The notes beneath the pieces are model-generated. The model saw only the letters and a list, made by a program, of their open reading frames with translations. It made no database searches and was not told where the DNA came from. From Niallia taxi (GTDB lineage: Bacteria; Bacillota; Bacilli; Bacillales; Cytobacillaceae), in contig NZ_RZTZ01000001.1 in the NCBI RefSeq assembly GCF_004005475.1, positions 248,001 through 312,000 on the forward strand: a DNA stretch of 64,000 bases, written 5' to 3'. Every line of letters starts with the position of its first letter. Position 1 is the first letter of the stretch. Positions 44,351-54,087 of this stretch are shown here, in pieces. The translations under genes were made by a program, and so were the position numbers.

Positions 44351-45819
44351 TTTTTCACTCCTAATATAGCCTCTCTTGCAACAAGGCGGTCATCAAAGTC
44401 AAAAGTTTGTGCTCCTACTTGTTGATATGTTTCATGTCCTTTTCCAGCGATTAAGATGACATCATTAGCATTTGCGTTTTTAACCGCATATTCAATCGCT
44501 TCTTTCCTGTCGGCAATCACCTTATATTCCTTGCCGACAACGCCTGCTTCCATATCCTTCAATATTTGCAGTGGATCCTCACTTCTAGGATTGTCACTCG
44601 TAAATATCGCATGTTTTGCATACTTACACGCAATATCAGCCATTAATGGACGTTTCGTTTTATCCCTGTCCCCGCCGCAGCCGACAATCACATGAATATC
44701 GCCTTCTGCGAACTCCTTAATCGTGACAAGCGCATTTTCAAGACTGTCAGGTGTATGAGAATAGTCAACGATAACTGAAAAATCCTGGCCAGCATCTACT
44801 GTCTCAAATCTTCCAGATACTCCTTTAACAGATTCAAGTGCTGTAATTGCTGTTTCCATTGGTATCCCGCTCACAAATGCTGCAGCAATGCTCGCCAATG
44901 CATTATACACACTGAACTTACCGACCATTTTCAATGCAACAGGAAATCTTCCAGCAGGTGTTATTAATTGAAACTCTGTCCCGGCTGAGGTGATATGTAT
45001 ATCCTTCGCCATTATGTCTGCTTCTTTATCAATCCCATATGTGACGACAATCGCAGCTGTCAGTTTTTCATATTCCTCACTTGCAGCATCATCTTTGTTC
45101 AAGACAGCAAATTTTGGAGCTTCTTGTGAATATACATTTCCTAGTCTTGTAAACAGCAATCCTTTTGCTCGTCTATACTCATCCATCGTTCCGTGGAAGT
45201 CAAGATGATCCTGTGTTAGATTAGTAAACACAGCAATATCATAGTCACAGCCAAACACTCTTCCCTCGGATAATGCATGCGAAGAAACTTCCATAACAGC
45301 AGTTTCAACCTTTTTTTCTGCCATTTGGTGAAAAATCTTTTGTAATGTGACTGCTTCTGGTGTCGTATTTTTCGTTTCTTGAATCTCATTGTCAATTTTG
45401 GTATACATCGTCCCAATGATGCCTGTTTTCTTGTTAGCCTTTTGCAGGATTGTTTCAATCAAATGACTTGTAGTCGTTTTGCCATTTGTACCTGTTATAC
45501 CAATTAAATTAAACTTTTGTGTAGGATGATCATAGAATGCGTCAGCAAGGATGCTGCTCGCCTTTTTAGTATCCTTCACGATAATAACAGGTATAGGCAG
45601 CTCTGCTGCTAATTCTCTTTCTGCAAGGATTGCTGCAGCACCTGCTTCAAATGCCTTTTGCGCAAAATCATGACCATCTACTGTGAAGCCTTTAATGCAG
45701 ATAAACAGGCTTCCCTGAACCACTTTTCTGTTATCATTTTCGATAGAAGTGATTTCTGCATCTTTTCCATTATATAAAGCATATGGCCCTAAGCTTTTTA
45801 ATAGTTTTTTTAACTGCAT
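44347..45819 (-). CDS. murE: UDP-MurNAc-tripeptide ligase MurE (meso-diaminopimelate adding)
   Basis: Mur ligase of 490 residues adding the third stem residue. The N-terminal domain ([16 protein letters not shown]), ATP loop GTNGKTT at 110-116 and the DNPRSEDP motif, which selects meso-diaminopimelate over lysine, are present. The start is ATG 45819 ([10 protein letters not shown]), not the open frame start 45849. It overlaps the small Mur-domain gene by 4 bases. Confidence 0.97.
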   Translation of the reverse strand: MQLKKLLKSLGPYALYNGKDAEITSIENDNRKVVQGSLFICIKGFTVDGHDFAQKAFEAGAAAILAERELAAELPIPVIIVKDTKKASSILADAFYDHPTQKFNLIGITGTNGKTTTSHLIETILQKANKKTGIIGTMYTKIDNEIQETKNTTPEAVTLQKIFHQMAEKKVETAVMEVSSHALSEGRVFGCDYDIAVFTNLTQDHLDFHGTMDEYRRAKGLLFTRLGNVYSQEAPKFAVLNKDDAASEEYEKLTAAIVVTYGIDKEADIMAKDIHITSAGTEFQLITPAGRFPVALKMVGKFSVYNALASIAAAFVSGIPMETAITALESVKGVSGRFETVDAGQDFSVIVDYSHTPDSLENALVTIKEFAEGDIHVIVGCGGDRDKTKRPLMADIACKYAKHAIFTSDNPRSEDPLQILKDMEAGVVGKEYKVIADRKEAIEYAVKNANANDVILIAGKGHETYQQVGAQTFDFDDRLVAREAILGVKK

Positions 45820-45878
45820 GGTTTTAAATCCTCTTTTCTGTAAATCCATATGTATTCATTTTATTCATAAATACTAAT

Positions 45879-45908
45879 ATTATATCAAATGCATAACCAT
45901 CTTTTGAA
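45879..45908 (-). promoter_or_regulatory. Candidate promoter of murE
   Basis: On the minus strand TTCAAA (45908-45903) is 18 bases from a perfect TATAAT (45884-45879), about 60 bases before murE. It follows the spoVD terminator, so murE-mraY-murD need such a promoter. Confidence 0.6.
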
Positions 45909-45989
45909 TTGCATTTTTTCTTAGCGTTTATATTTTACATGATAAAAAGGAATTGCGCCATGGTGTTCCTATTTTTCTGCTATATAACG

Positions 45990-46022
45990 AAAAATAAAGG
46001 CGGCGAAAGTGCCGCCTTTATT
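45990..46022 (-). terminator. Terminator after spoVD
   Basis: On the minus strand AAAGGCGGC and GCCGCCTTT form a perfect 9-base stem followed by ATTTTTC, 15 bases after the spoVD stop. Confidence 0.8.
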
Positions 46023-46035
46023 GGAAAAGGTTTGG

Positions 46036-47949
46036 TCAATTATTATAGTACAAACGGATAGTAGAGCCGTCCTTTACTTTTGTTCCTGGTTCTGGAGACT
46101 GCTTGATAACAGTATCACCACTGCCGCTCGGCTCAATTTTCAGATTAAGGAAAACTTCACTAATCTCTTTTTTCGTAAGCCCGACTAAGTCAGGAACTTC
46201 GATGAGCGGATTTTCTGGGTATTTATACTCTTTTTCCAGCTGTCCCTTTCGCTCCTTCACTCCTAACGCACGAAGACTGTCCCCCATTATGCTGCCGACA
46301 ATTGGAGCTGCAACAACTCCACCAAATTGCACTGTACCCTTTGGATTATCGACAGCCACATAGACGACTAGCTCCGGATCGTCGGCAGGTGCGAAACCTA
46401 TGAACGAAACAATGAAATTATTTTCTAAATATCTACCGCCAGAGGCTTTTTGAGCTGTCCCTGTCTTACCGCCGACACGGTATCCTTCAACAAAGGCTTT
46501 GCCTCCTGACCCTTGTGCAACAACACTTTCTAAAGCTTCTCTGATTTTTTTGGAGGTAGCTTCAGAGATTACCTTCCTTTTTGCCACAGGCTCTTTCTTC
46601 ATGATGACCTCACCTGTGCTTGGATCAATCAGCTCGCTTGCCACATATGGGGTGTATAAGGTTCCGCCATTAATGGCTGCTGATAATGCCGCCACCTGCT
46701 GAATAGGCGTTACAGCAACCCCCTGTCCAAATGCTGTTGTCGCAAGCTCGACAGGTCCGACCCTATTTAGGTTAAAGAGTATTCCTTTTGACTCTCCTTG
46801 AAGATCAATGCCTGTTTTCTCTCCAAAACCAAAGTTCTTTATATATTTGAACAATGTGTCTTTGCCAAGCTTTTCTCCCAATGATACAAATCCTGGGTTA
46901 CAGGAGTTTTGGACGACTTCCAAAAATGTCTGTGCCCCATGGCCGCCCCGTTTCCAGCATTTCAGCTTTGTTCCATCTACATCTGCATAGCCTGGATCAT
47001 GGAATGTGTCCTTTTGCAAATCTACCTTCCCTTCCTCCAGCGCAGCTGCTAATGTGATAATCTTAAACGTTGAACCTGGCTCATATGCGCTCCATATTGG
47101 CAGGTTCCTGTTATAAACCTCTGATGAAACATTTTGAAAATCTGCCGGGTCAAAGCCAGGCCTGCTTGACATTCCTAGTATCTCGCCTGTTTTTGGATTC
47201 ATGGCGATGGCGATAATACTGTCTGGATCATATGTCTGTTCGGCAATATCAAGCTCCCGCTCAATAATAGTCTGCACTTTCGTGTCAATGGTCAGCTTCA
47301 AATCATTACCATTTACAGGCGCTTCATAATCGTCTGCCATATCATTCATTCTTTGTCCTTTAGCGTCAGAATAATATTGTACAGATCCTTTTGATCCCTT
47401 CAGTTCATCATCATATTCTAGTTCCAAGCCAATTAAGCCTTGGTTATCAATCCCAGCAAATCCTAATACATGTGACAGATAGTTTCCATACGGATACGAT
47501 CTTTTCGAGTCCTCGCCAATATATACGCCGTCAATATCAAGTGCTCTTACCTTTTTCGCCTTTTCATGAGAAATTTTCCTGCCTTCAGGTAATCTAACGC
47601 TCATTTCCTTTTGAATCAATTCCTTATATATTGTCTGCTTGTCCGCTTCTAACACTGCTGCAAGCTGCTCTGCAGCTGTTGCCGGGTCCTTAATTTGCCG
47701 TGGTACAACGTATACTGTTGGAGCACTAATATTCGTTGCTAACGCTACACCGTTCCTGTCGACAATTTCGCCTCTCTCCGGCTCGAAGGAAATTTGTCTG
47801 CTCCACAGGCTTTTCGCTTTACTCGTCAATTCATCTCCAAGAAAGAACTGTACATAACCTAGCCTCAAGTCAATAATCAGAAAAATAGCAATACCCGCTA
47901 TTAAAGCAATCGTCAACCGCTTACGAACGGTCACGTTTGAAACACGCAT
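46036..47949 (-). CDS. spoVD: Stage V sporulation protein D, class B penicillin-binding protein
   Basis: Transpeptidase of 637 residues for spore cortex synthesis, partner of SpoVE. It has an N-terminal membrane helix, a PBP dimerisation domain, transpeptidase motifs EPGSTFK (SxxK), SCN and GKTGTAQ, and a single C-terminal PASTA domain (VPDLVGLTKKEISEVF). ATG 47949 is preceded by AAGGAGG. A terminator isolates it from murE. Confidence 0.96.
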   Translation of the reverse strand: MRVSNVTVRKRLTIALIAGIAIFLIIDLRLGYVQFFLGDELTSKAKSLWSRQISFEPERGEIVDRNGVALATNISAPTVYVVPRQIKDPATAAEQLAAVLEADKQTIYKELIQKEMSVRLPEGRKISHEKAKKVRALDIDGVYIGEDSKRSYPYGNYLSHVLGFAGIDNQGLIGLELEYDDELKGSKGSVQYYSDAKGQRMNDMADDYEAPVNGNDLKLTIDTKVQTIIERELDIAEQTYDPDSIIAIAMNPKTGEILGMSSRPGFDPADFQNVSSEVYNRNLPIWSAYEPGSTFKIITLAAALEEGKVDLQKDTFHDPGYADVDGTKLKCWKRGGHGAQTFLEVVQNSCNPGFVSLGEKLGKDTLFKYIKNFGFGEKTGIDLQGESKGILFNLNRVGPVELATTAFGQGVAVTPIQQVAALSAAINGGTLYTPYVASELIDPSTGEVIMKKEPVAKRKVISEATSKKIREALESVVAQGSGGKAFVEGYRVGGKTGTAQKASGGRYLENNFIVSFIGFAPADDPELVVYVAVDNPKGTVQFGGVVAAPIVGSIMGDSLRALGVKERKGQLEKEYKYPENPLIEVPDLVGLTKKEISEVFLNLKIEPSGSGDTVIKQSPEPGTKVKDGSTIRLYYNN

Positions 47950-47983
47950 GAATTTGGAACCTCCTTTTTCTATGGCTCGTTCC

Positions 47984-47991
47984 AATATATG
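47984..47991 (-). promoter_or_regulatory. Candidate sigma-E -10 element of spoVD
   Basis: On the minus strand CATATATT fits the sigma-E -10 (CATA.A.T), about 35 bases before spoVD. The -35 region (TTCTAAAT at 13 bases) is weak. Mother-cell expression from such a promoter is known for spoVD in Bacillus subtilis. Confidence 0.35.
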
Positions 47992-48054
47992 CTTGTACAC
48001 ACCCATTTAGAATCAAATCTATTGAAGGTGCGTATCATTTACCGTACATTTACA

Positions 48055-48085
48055 TAAAAAAACAGGCCCATTTTAAACGGGCCTG
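48055..48085 (-). terminator. Terminator after pbpB
   Basis: On the minus strand CAGGCCCGTTTAAAATGGGCCTG with a flanking T run (TTTTTTTA) forms a strong hairpin just after the pbpB stop. Confidence 0.85.
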
Positions 48086-48092
48086 CTTGCTG

Positions 48093-50252
48093 TTATTCTG
48101 GTTTTTTCAATGTAATGGTTAAAGTATCATTTTCTTTAACCGTTTTACCCGCTTTTATGCTTTGTTGTGTAACATAACCGTTGCCATTCGTTTTCAGCTT
48201 CAACGACTGGAGATCTGTCACTTTCAAAATATCACGCATGGACCAGCCCTTCATATCTGGCACTGTCCCTTTGCCATCTGTCTTAACGACGATTTTTTCA
48301 CCTTCCAAATAGCTTTCGCCTTTGGCAGGGAGTTGATCTATAATTGTACTGCCATCTCCTGTGACAACCAAATCCAGCCCAGACTTCTTGAGCTCCGATT
48401 TCGCCTCAGATGTGCTTAAACCAGTTAAATTAGGAACTTCCACTGTTTTAAGAGAGCTGTCAGCAGTTGGCTGGACCTCCATGTACTGAAGACTGCTTTT
48501 CATAACAGAAGTGAAGATTTCTGCAACAGGATCAGAGCCTGTTTGTGTTTCCTTTAACTCCGGCTGCTGTACGGCAACATACATCACAAGCTCTGGGTCA
48601 TCCTTTGGCGCCATTCCCATAAAGGAGAATACGTAGTTGCTGCTGCCAGTCAAATAACCGCCGCCGCTTTTTGGAATGGAGGCTGTGCCTGTTTTCCCAG
48701 CAACACTGTACCCATCAATACCGTATTTTTTATAGCCAGTTCCATTCGGACTTGTTATAACGGTTCCCAATATGTCACGAACTTCCTTAGCCGTATCGGC
48801 TGATATCGGTGTGCCGACAACTTCTGTTTTCACTTGTTTAATCACTTTGTTTGTATTTGGGTCAACAATCTTGTCAATCACATGCGGCTTGACCATTTTG
48901 CCATCATTAGCAATTGCCGTTACCGCTTGTATTTGCTGTATAGGCGTAAGTGCCGTTCCTTGACCATAAGCTGTCGTGATTTTTTCGACAGGCCATGTGA
49001 AGGCAATCGAGCTGTTTGCTTCATGTGGCAAATCAATGCCTGTCTTTTGGTCAAGACCAAATTTCGTAATGTATTCCCTTAGCTTCTCAAACCCAAGCTG
49101 TTCCTTTGCTATTTTCGCAAAAGCGACATTAGATGAGCGCTGAACACCTTCTAAATAGGTGATGGATCCCCACCCAACCCCATTATGGTCGTGAATTGTT
49201 TGCGAATTTTTTGTTACCTTATAGGAGCCTGAATCATACTTGGCATTAGCATTGAATTCCCCTTCTTCTATCGCAGCTGCCAATGTGAATATTTTCATCG
49301 TGGAGCCTGGCTCATAGGAGGTTTCAATCGCCTCATTATGCCATGTTGAATTAATTCCCTCCAATGTTTCCGGATCAAAGCTTGGACGTTGGCTCATTGC
49401 TAAAATCTCGCCTGTTTTTGGGTTTGCAACAATGGCAATCATTTTTTTCGGATTATATTTATCCTGCACCTTTGACATCGTATCCTCTAAAAAGGATTGG
49501 ATTTTCTTATCTAATGTTAAATAAACATCATCACCATTTTGTGCAGGTGTTATATCTTCCTCTGAATCAGGGAGGATGTAGCCCCAAATATCTCGTTTAT
49601 AATTAAGTGTTCCATCTGTTCCTGTAAGAAGATTATTTAAGGTTTCCTCGATTCCGAGTTTTCCTGTAGCCGTGTATTTTCCTGTTGCTTCATCTTCCTT
49701 TTCCTCCACATAGCCGATAACATGTGAAGCGAATGTCCCGTTCGGGTAGAAGCGTTTTTTCCCTTCTACAATCAACACTCCAGGAAGCTTTAAATTTTCA
49801 ATCTTTTTCTTTGTTTCATAAGAAAGGTTTTTGCCGGCATTTCCAAATTCAACCTGCTTTGCCCCTTCCTTTGTTAAGATTCTATAAATATCTGATTCTT
49901 CCAAATCAATATATTTAGCAAGCTCATTTGCTGTTTTCTCTGCATTTACCACATGCAATGGATGTTCAGGATCATTTTTGCTCAATGAGCTGTCTGTTAC
50001 TGCTACAAGCTTATAAGATGAAGCATCCTCTGCAATCACGTCTTTATTTCTGTCATAAATCGTTCCTCTTGATGCTTCTAGTACCATGGAGGAGCTGTAT
50101 TTCTTTTCTGCTTCCTTTGCCAACACCTCACCAGACACTTTTCCTGTTGATTGGATGACAGCAAACCGAACGAACAAAATAAAAAAGAGCAGACAGAAAA
50201 ATAAAAACAAGATGGCTGCTCCAAGGTTAATATTCTGCTGCTTTTTCAACAT
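48093..50252 (-). CDS. pbpB: Penicillin-binding protein 2B (FtsI-like)
   Basis: Essential septal transpeptidase of 719 residues. It has an N-terminal membrane helix (GAAILFLFFCLLFFILFVRF), PBP dimer domain, transpeptidase motifs EPGSTMK, SSN and GKTGTAS, and two C-terminal PASTA domains (VPNLTGLSTSEAKSELKKSG and VPDMKGWSMRDILK). It follows ftsL by 3 bases and ends the mraZ-rsmH-ftsL-pbpB run. Confidence 0.96.
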   Translation of the reverse strand: MLKKQQNINLGAAILFLFFCLLFFILFVRFAVIQSTGKVSGEVLAKEAEKKYSSSMVLEASRGTIYDRNKDVIAEDASSYKLVAVTDSSLSKNDPEHPLHVVNAEKTANELAKYIDLEESDIYRILTKEGAKQVEFGNAGKNLSYETKKKIENLKLPGVLIVEGKKRFYPNGTFASHVIGYVEEKEDEATGKYTATGKLGIEETLNNLLTGTDGTLNYKRDIWGYILPDSEEDITPAQNGDDVYLTLDKKIQSFLEDTMSKVQDKYNPKKMIAIVANPKTGEILAMSQRPSFDPETLEGINSTWHNEAIETSYEPGSTMKIFTLAAAIEEGEFNANAKYDSGSYKVTKNSQTIHDHNGVGWGSITYLEGVQRSSNVAFAKIAKEQLGFEKLREYITKFGLDQKTGIDLPHEANSSIAFTWPVEKITTAYGQGTALTPIQQIQAVTAIANDGKMVKPHVIDKIVDPNTNKVIKQVKTEVVGTPISADTAKEVRDILGTVITSPNGTGYKKYGIDGYSVAGKTGTASIPKSGGGYLTGSSNYVFSFMGMAPKDDPELVMYVAVQQPELKETQTGSDPVAEIFTSVMKSSLQYMEVQPTADSSLKTVEVPNLTGLSTSEAKSELKKSGLDLVVTGDGSTIIDQLPAKGESYLEGEKIVVKTDGKGTVPDMKGWSMRDILKVTDLQSLKLKTNGNGYVTQQSIKAGKTVKENDTLTITLKKPE

Positions 50253-50255
50253 TTT

Positions 50256-50612
50256 TTATTGCACAACCTTTACATTATCTTTGCTGAAATCAAGGCCAAG
50301 TTTTTCTGCGACTTCCCTAATTCTTTCAAAGCTGCTCAAGTCCTTAACTTCTATATCCAATTCCTTATTGGACTTTTCAAGCTTGGAAATGGAGCCCTCT
50401 GCAATCTGGATGTCCTTGTTCACTTGATAAATTTCTGCTTGGTTACTGACAATCTTCACACCGCCAAAACACAGCAGTGCGACGAATGCAATCCCGATCA
50501 GCTTTTCTCCAGGAGATAATAATGATTTAGTCTGCTTTAATACCTTTTTAACTGTTTGTTTTTCTTCATGCTGAAACTGTTCCTGCTGAAGCTTTCGCGC
50601 TAAATTGCTCAT
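50256..50612 (-). CDS. ftsL: Cell division protein FtsL
   Basis: Bitopic protein of 118 residues with a charged cytoplasmic tail, a membrane helix (LIGIAFVALLCFGGVKIV) and an extracellular leucine-zipper-like coiled coil (LEKSNKELDIEVKDLSSFE). It forms the septal complex with DivIC and DivIB. Sequence conservation is low, so position between rsmH and pbpB adds weight. Confidence 0.93.
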   Translation of the reverse strand: MSNLARKLQQEQFQHEEKQTVKKVLKQTKSLLSPGEKLIGIAFVALLCFGGVKIVSNQAEIYQVNKDIQIAEGSISKLEKSNKELDIEVKDLSSFERIREVAEKLGLDFSKDNVKVVQ

Positions 50613-50631
50613 TTGTATACCTCCTAAAGTC

Positions 50632-51573
50632 TTATAATTTTTCTGCTATGCGAAGCTTCGCAGATCTTGCCCTGTTATTTTCTTCAAGCTCTTCATCAGA
50701 CGGAACAATCGGCTTTCTAGAAACAAGCTTCAGTTCTGGCTGGAACTCAGCTGGAATTATCGGTAGTCCTGGCGGTAAATCAGGCAGATCACTCGCCTTT
50801 TTGAAAGCAGCTTTACAAATTCTATCTTCAAGGGAATGGAAGGTGATGACACTAATTCTTCCTCCTTGATTTAACAAAGATATAGCTTGTCCAATTGAAT
50901 CCTCAAAAACGCCTAGCTCATCATTTACTGCAATTCTTATTGCTTGAAAAACTCGTTTTGCTGGATGTCCGCCTTTTCTTCTTGCAGGTGCAGGAATGGC
51001 ATCCTTAATCAATTCAACAAGTTCACCTGTTGTTTCAACAGGCTTTGTTTCTCTTGCCGCTTCAATCTTGCGAGCAATTTGCTTGGAAAACTTCTCTTCC
51101 CCATAACGGAAAAATATTCTGACTAAATCCTCGTATTTCCAATTATTCACAACATCGTATGCAGAAATATCAGCATCACTGTCCATTCTCATATCGAGGG
51201 GAGCATCATGATGATAACTGAAGCCTCTTTCTGGTGTGTCGACCTGCGGAGAGGAAACACCTAAATCGTAAAGAACACCATCCACACTTGTAATACCTAG
51301 ATTATGTATTTCTTCTTTAAGATTACTGAAGTTGCTTTTGACGATTGTCAGCTTGTCTTTATAACGCTCAAGCTTTTTCTCTGCATTCATAATCGCTGTC
51401 TCATCCTGGTCAAATGCAATTAATCTGCCTTTGTCGGATAGTTTGGATAGAATCAGCTCACTGTGACCTGCTCCACCAAGTGTACAGTCGACATAAATGC
51501 CATCTGGTTGTATATTTAAGCCGTCAACGGCCTCATTCAGCAATACTGTAGTATGTTTAAACATGTTGTCCAC
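50632..51573 (-). CDS. rsmH: 16S rRNA m4C1402 methyltransferase RsmH (MraW)
   Basis: S-adenosylmethionine-dependent methyltransferase of 313 residues acting on cytosine 1402 of 16S rRNA. The SAM motif [16 protein letters not shown], the [13 protein letters not shown] start and the [17 protein letters not shown] motif are present. It lies 28 bases after mraZ. Confidence 0.96.
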   Translation of the reverse strand: MDNMFKHTTVLLNEAVDGLNIQPDGIYVDCTLGGAGHSELILSKLSDKGRLIAFDQDETAIMNAEKKLERYKDKLTIVKSNFSNLKEEIHNLGITSVDGVLYDLGVSSPQVDTPERGFSYHHDAPLDMRMDSDADISAYDVVNNWKYEDLVRIFFRYGEEKFSKQIARKIEAARETKPVETTGELVELIKDAIPAPARRKGGHPAKRVFQAIRIAVNDELGVFEDSIGQAISLLNQGGRISVITFHSLEDRICKAAFKKASDLPDLPPGLPIIPAEFQPELKLVSRKPIVPSDEELEENNRARSAKLRIAEKL

Positions 51574-51601
51574 CTGTCTATAGATTTTTCAAAAAACGTT
51601 T

Positions 51602-52033
51602 TTAAATATCAAACCCAATCATATTTTCTGCAATTTCTGCAAAAGAATCCTCAGATTCAGAAAAATAATCTTCCCATAGGGATTTACTCCAAATCTCGAT
51701 ACGATTTGATACGCCTAAAATAACACATTCCTTCTCAAGCTTTGCATATTGCATTAAGGGAGAAGCAATATTAATGCGCCCTTGTTTATCAAGCTCGCAA
51801 TCTGTGGCTCCTGAAAAAAAGAACCGGGTAAATGCCCGAGCATCTTTCTTTGTTAAAGGAAGGGCTTTTAATTTCTCTTCTATTATTTCCCATTCTGATA
51901 GTGGGTATCCGAATAAGCATTGATCAAGTCCGCGGGTTAATATAAAGGTTTCACCTAAATGCTCCCTAAATTTTGCAGGTACGATCAAACGACCTTTAGC
52001 ATCAACATTATGATGATATTCGCCCATAAACAT
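51602..52033 (-). CDS. mraZ: Transcriptional regulator MraZ
   Basis: Protein of 143 residues, two AbrB-like domains ([20 protein letters not shown] and the second at [16 protein letters not shown]) with DXXXR motifs that bind DNA repeats upstream of the cluster. ATG 52033 fits the invariant MFMGEY start rather than 52048. It is first of the dcw cluster and likely autorepresses through the GTGG repeats just upstream. Confidence 0.96.
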   Translation of the reverse strand: MFMGEYHHNVDAKGRLIVPAKFREHLGETFILTRGLDQCLFGYPLSEWEIIEEKLKALPLTKKDARAFTRFFFSGATDCELDKQGRINIASPLMQYAKLEKECVILGVSNRIEIWSKSLWEDYFSESEDSFAEIAENMIGFDI

Positions 52034-52044
52034 ACCTGTTACCC

Positions 52045-52089
52045 CCACTTTCTAACCTCAATGTACCACAATCCCCCACTTTCCACCAC
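52045..52089 (-). promoter_or_regulatory. MraZ operator: ladder of GTGG repeats
   Basis: On the minus strand GTGG, GTGG, GTGG, GAGG and GTGG begin at 52089, 52079, 52069, 52059 and 52048, i.e. spaced 10, 10, 10 and 11 bases. Two carry the fuller AAAGTGGGGG form. MraZ proteins bind direct repeats of this type at 10-base spacing. The last repeat also supplies the GGGGG of the mraZ ribosome site. Confidence 0.8.
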
Positions 52090-52099
52090 TGATAAATAA

Positions 52100-52128
52100 A
52101 TTCTATCTGGATTATTCATTTCCTGCAA
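52100..52128 (-). promoter_or_regulatory. Promoter of the mraZ cluster
   Basis: On the minus strand TTGCAG (52128-52123) is 17 bases from TAGAAT (52105-52100), placing the start near 52093, just before the GTGG repeats. The -35 is imperfect. Confidence 0.6.
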
Positions 52129-52233
52129 GAGATATCCTAGTTTTTTTAAAAGCAAATTTTGCATATTCGCCTTTTATTTCGGCAGTTTTACTTATATATT
52201 GAAGTAAAATGTTTGATTTTGCCTGATAAACGC

Positions 52234-52265
52234 AAAAAAAGCTGCCCTATTTAACAGGACAGCTT
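52234..52265 (-). terminator. Terminator after bshC
   Basis: On the minus strand AAGCTGTCCTGTTAAATAGG and GCAGCTTTTTTT form a stem (AAGCTGTCCT with AGGGCAGCTT) and T run right after the bshC stop. Confidence 0.85.
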
Positions 52266-52271
52266 CAAATA

Positions 52272-53906
52272 TTACATTTTAACGACCTTATGTGTGCCAT
52301 CAAACTCCATTGGCAGCATAAGTACGTCTTCAAGAAAATCTAAACCAAAATGATTTAAGAAGTAGAATACATTCCACACGCGTTCCTGAGGTATACCATC
52401 AGGTCTTATACATCGTTCAATGCGATTAAACTTACTTAAAATCACTTCATGCTTATTCTTAAGTTCTAATTCTACCTTCTTAGCAAGAAAATCAACTTGA
52501 TTTTGCAGTAGACTCTCATTCTTTTTAAGTATTGGAAGCAAGCCTTTCATATCATTTTCTATCTCACCCTGTAAATCCGTGTATTTATCGGCAATATCCT
52601 GCTTTAGCTGTGTGAGCAGCAAATCCACTTTCTCATTACTTACAGATGCCAAAAAGGCATTGCAGGCTTCTTCTGTACCTGATTTAATCACATCAGATAA
52701 TTCTAACCCTAGTTCCTCCAAATCAGCCTCCACACATCTTTCCAGCAAGGTAATGTTTAGACGTGGGACAATTGGCGGCATTTTGATGCTCATTTGTTCA
52801 AATGCTTGTTTTAGTTCAGCCCAATAAGCTATTTCACCAGGCCCGCCTATGAATGCTAGTGTCGGAAACAGCAAATCCTGCATAATCGGTCTTGTTACCA
52901 CATTATTGCTTAGCTTGTGGGGAAATTCACTGGCGATTTCCTTAAGCTCAGCCGCAGTGAAATGCACCGATTGATCCTTGCCAACAAACTGCTGCTTTTC
53001 TTCATCATATGTAAGCAGAATTCTCTCAGAATTGTCCTCATCATAATAGAATAAGTTAACTGGATTTTCGCTCATTTCAATAACAGTTGCATAGCCGCTT
53101 TCCTTAACCAATGATTGCTGCTTGCTGACTGCTTCACCAATTTCTTTAAATTGACTGATTTGATTCAAGAATATTTCTTTCTCAAGCGTCCGTAAATCTT
53201 TATTTCCTGAATCGACAATAAGCAAGCCAAACTTAGAAAATAGCTGCATCACTAAATAGCTGAAGACATCGACAAATGTCTCAGATGCTTCAGCCGCTTC
53301 CTTAACTAGTGCAAGCAAATGCTTCGAATGCGTTGTTTCTCCATCAGCCTTAATTAGCTTCTCGGCCCAAACTTTAAAAACTTCCTTATCTAATTCAATG
53401 TCTGAAGCCATCTTTTTCTCGATTACCCTTTGCGGGTACGTTTTTCTTACCATTTTTTCACTGCCTGGCACAAATACATGATTTACTTCTAAATAATCAT
53501 GATCCTCGCCCGCAATCCAGAAGACAGGAATGACAGGAATTTTCAGTTCTTTTTCCTTTTTGTCTGCAAGCAGGATAATGCTGATAATTTTATGTATAGA
53601 ATATAACGGTCCTGTAAGAATACCAGCTTGCTGTCCACCAATAACAACAACACTGTTGTCCTCTCTCAAGCGAGCAATGTTTTGCTGAACTTTGTCTGAT
53701 TGAGGAAAAGCTCTCATATAACCAGCAATATGATCTGCCAATTCATTTCTCATGAATTGCCTTTTCTCCAGTTCTTTCACTCTTTGTTTGTAGCTCTCAT
53801 TATCACTATAAGAATAATGATAAAAATTGTTCACTTTATCGACCTGTGATAAATAATCTGTCGCAAACTGATTCCCCGCTGGTAACGAGAGATTTACCAT
53901 CTCCAT
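52272..53906 (-). CDS. bshC: Bacillithiol biosynthesis cysteine-adding enzyme BshC
   Basis: Protein of 544 residues that adds cysteine to GlcN-malate, the last step of bacillithiol synthesis. It has a Rossmann-like core with VVIGGQQAGILTGPLYSIHK and VPVFWIAGEDHDYLEVNHV, a long coiled coil near residues 420-480 and a C-terminal domain. AAGGAAG precedes ATG 53906 by 7 bases. It is in the usual place before mraZ. Confidence 0.95.
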   Translation of the reverse strand: MEMVNLSLPAGNQFATDYLSQVDKVNNFYHYSYSDNESYKQRVKELEKRQFMRNELADHIAGYMRAFPQSDKVQQNIARLREDNSVVVIGGQQAGILTGPLYSIHKIISIILLADKKEKELKIPVIPVFWIAGEDHDYLEVNHVFVPGSEKMVRKTYPQRVIEKKMASDIELDKEVFKVWAEKLIKADGETTHSKHLLALVKEAAEASETFVDVFSYLVMQLFSKFGLLIVDSGNKDLRTLEKEIFLNQISQFKEIGEAVSKQQSLVKESGYATVIEMSENPVNLFYYDEDNSERILLTYDEEKQQFVGKDQSVHFTAAELKEIASEFPHKLSNNVVTRPIMQDLLFPTLAFIGGPGEIAYWAELKQAFEQMSIKMPPIVPRLNITLLERCVEADLEELGLELSDVIKSGTEEACNAFLASVSNEKVDLLLTQLKQDIADKYTDLQGEIENDMKGLLPILKKNESLLQNQVDFLAKKVELELKNKHEVILSKFNRIERCIRPDGIPQERVWNVFYFLNHFGLDFLEDVLMLPMEFDGTHKVVKM

Positions 53907-54008
53907 TTATGTACTTCCTTTCTTAACAAAAGTTTCAATTATTCTTTGTTTCATAAAGTCCATCGTAATAATCATTGTTTATATAATAACCTAATCTTTA
54001 CATACATA

Positions 54009-54025
54009 GAGAGTATAGCACTCTC
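54009..54025 (-). other. Short inverted repeat at a possible bshC promoter
   Basis: GAGAGT and ACTCTC flank a 5-base centre, and the repeat contains TATACT on the minus strand, a possible -10. It lies about 100 bases before bshC and just after the terminator of the gene upstream. Confidence 0.35.
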
Positions 54026-54027
54026 CA

Positions 54028-54073
54028 TAAAAAAAAGAAAAAGACTTTGCTTAAAAATTGTCTTTTTCTTTTT
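54028..54073 (-). terminator. Terminator after the DUF3397-like gene
   Basis: On the minus strand AAAAAGAC and GTCTTTTT pair around a loop and run into CTTTTTTTT, 15 bases after the gene stop. Confidence 0.7.
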
Positions 54074-54087
54074 TTTATGTATTTGTG

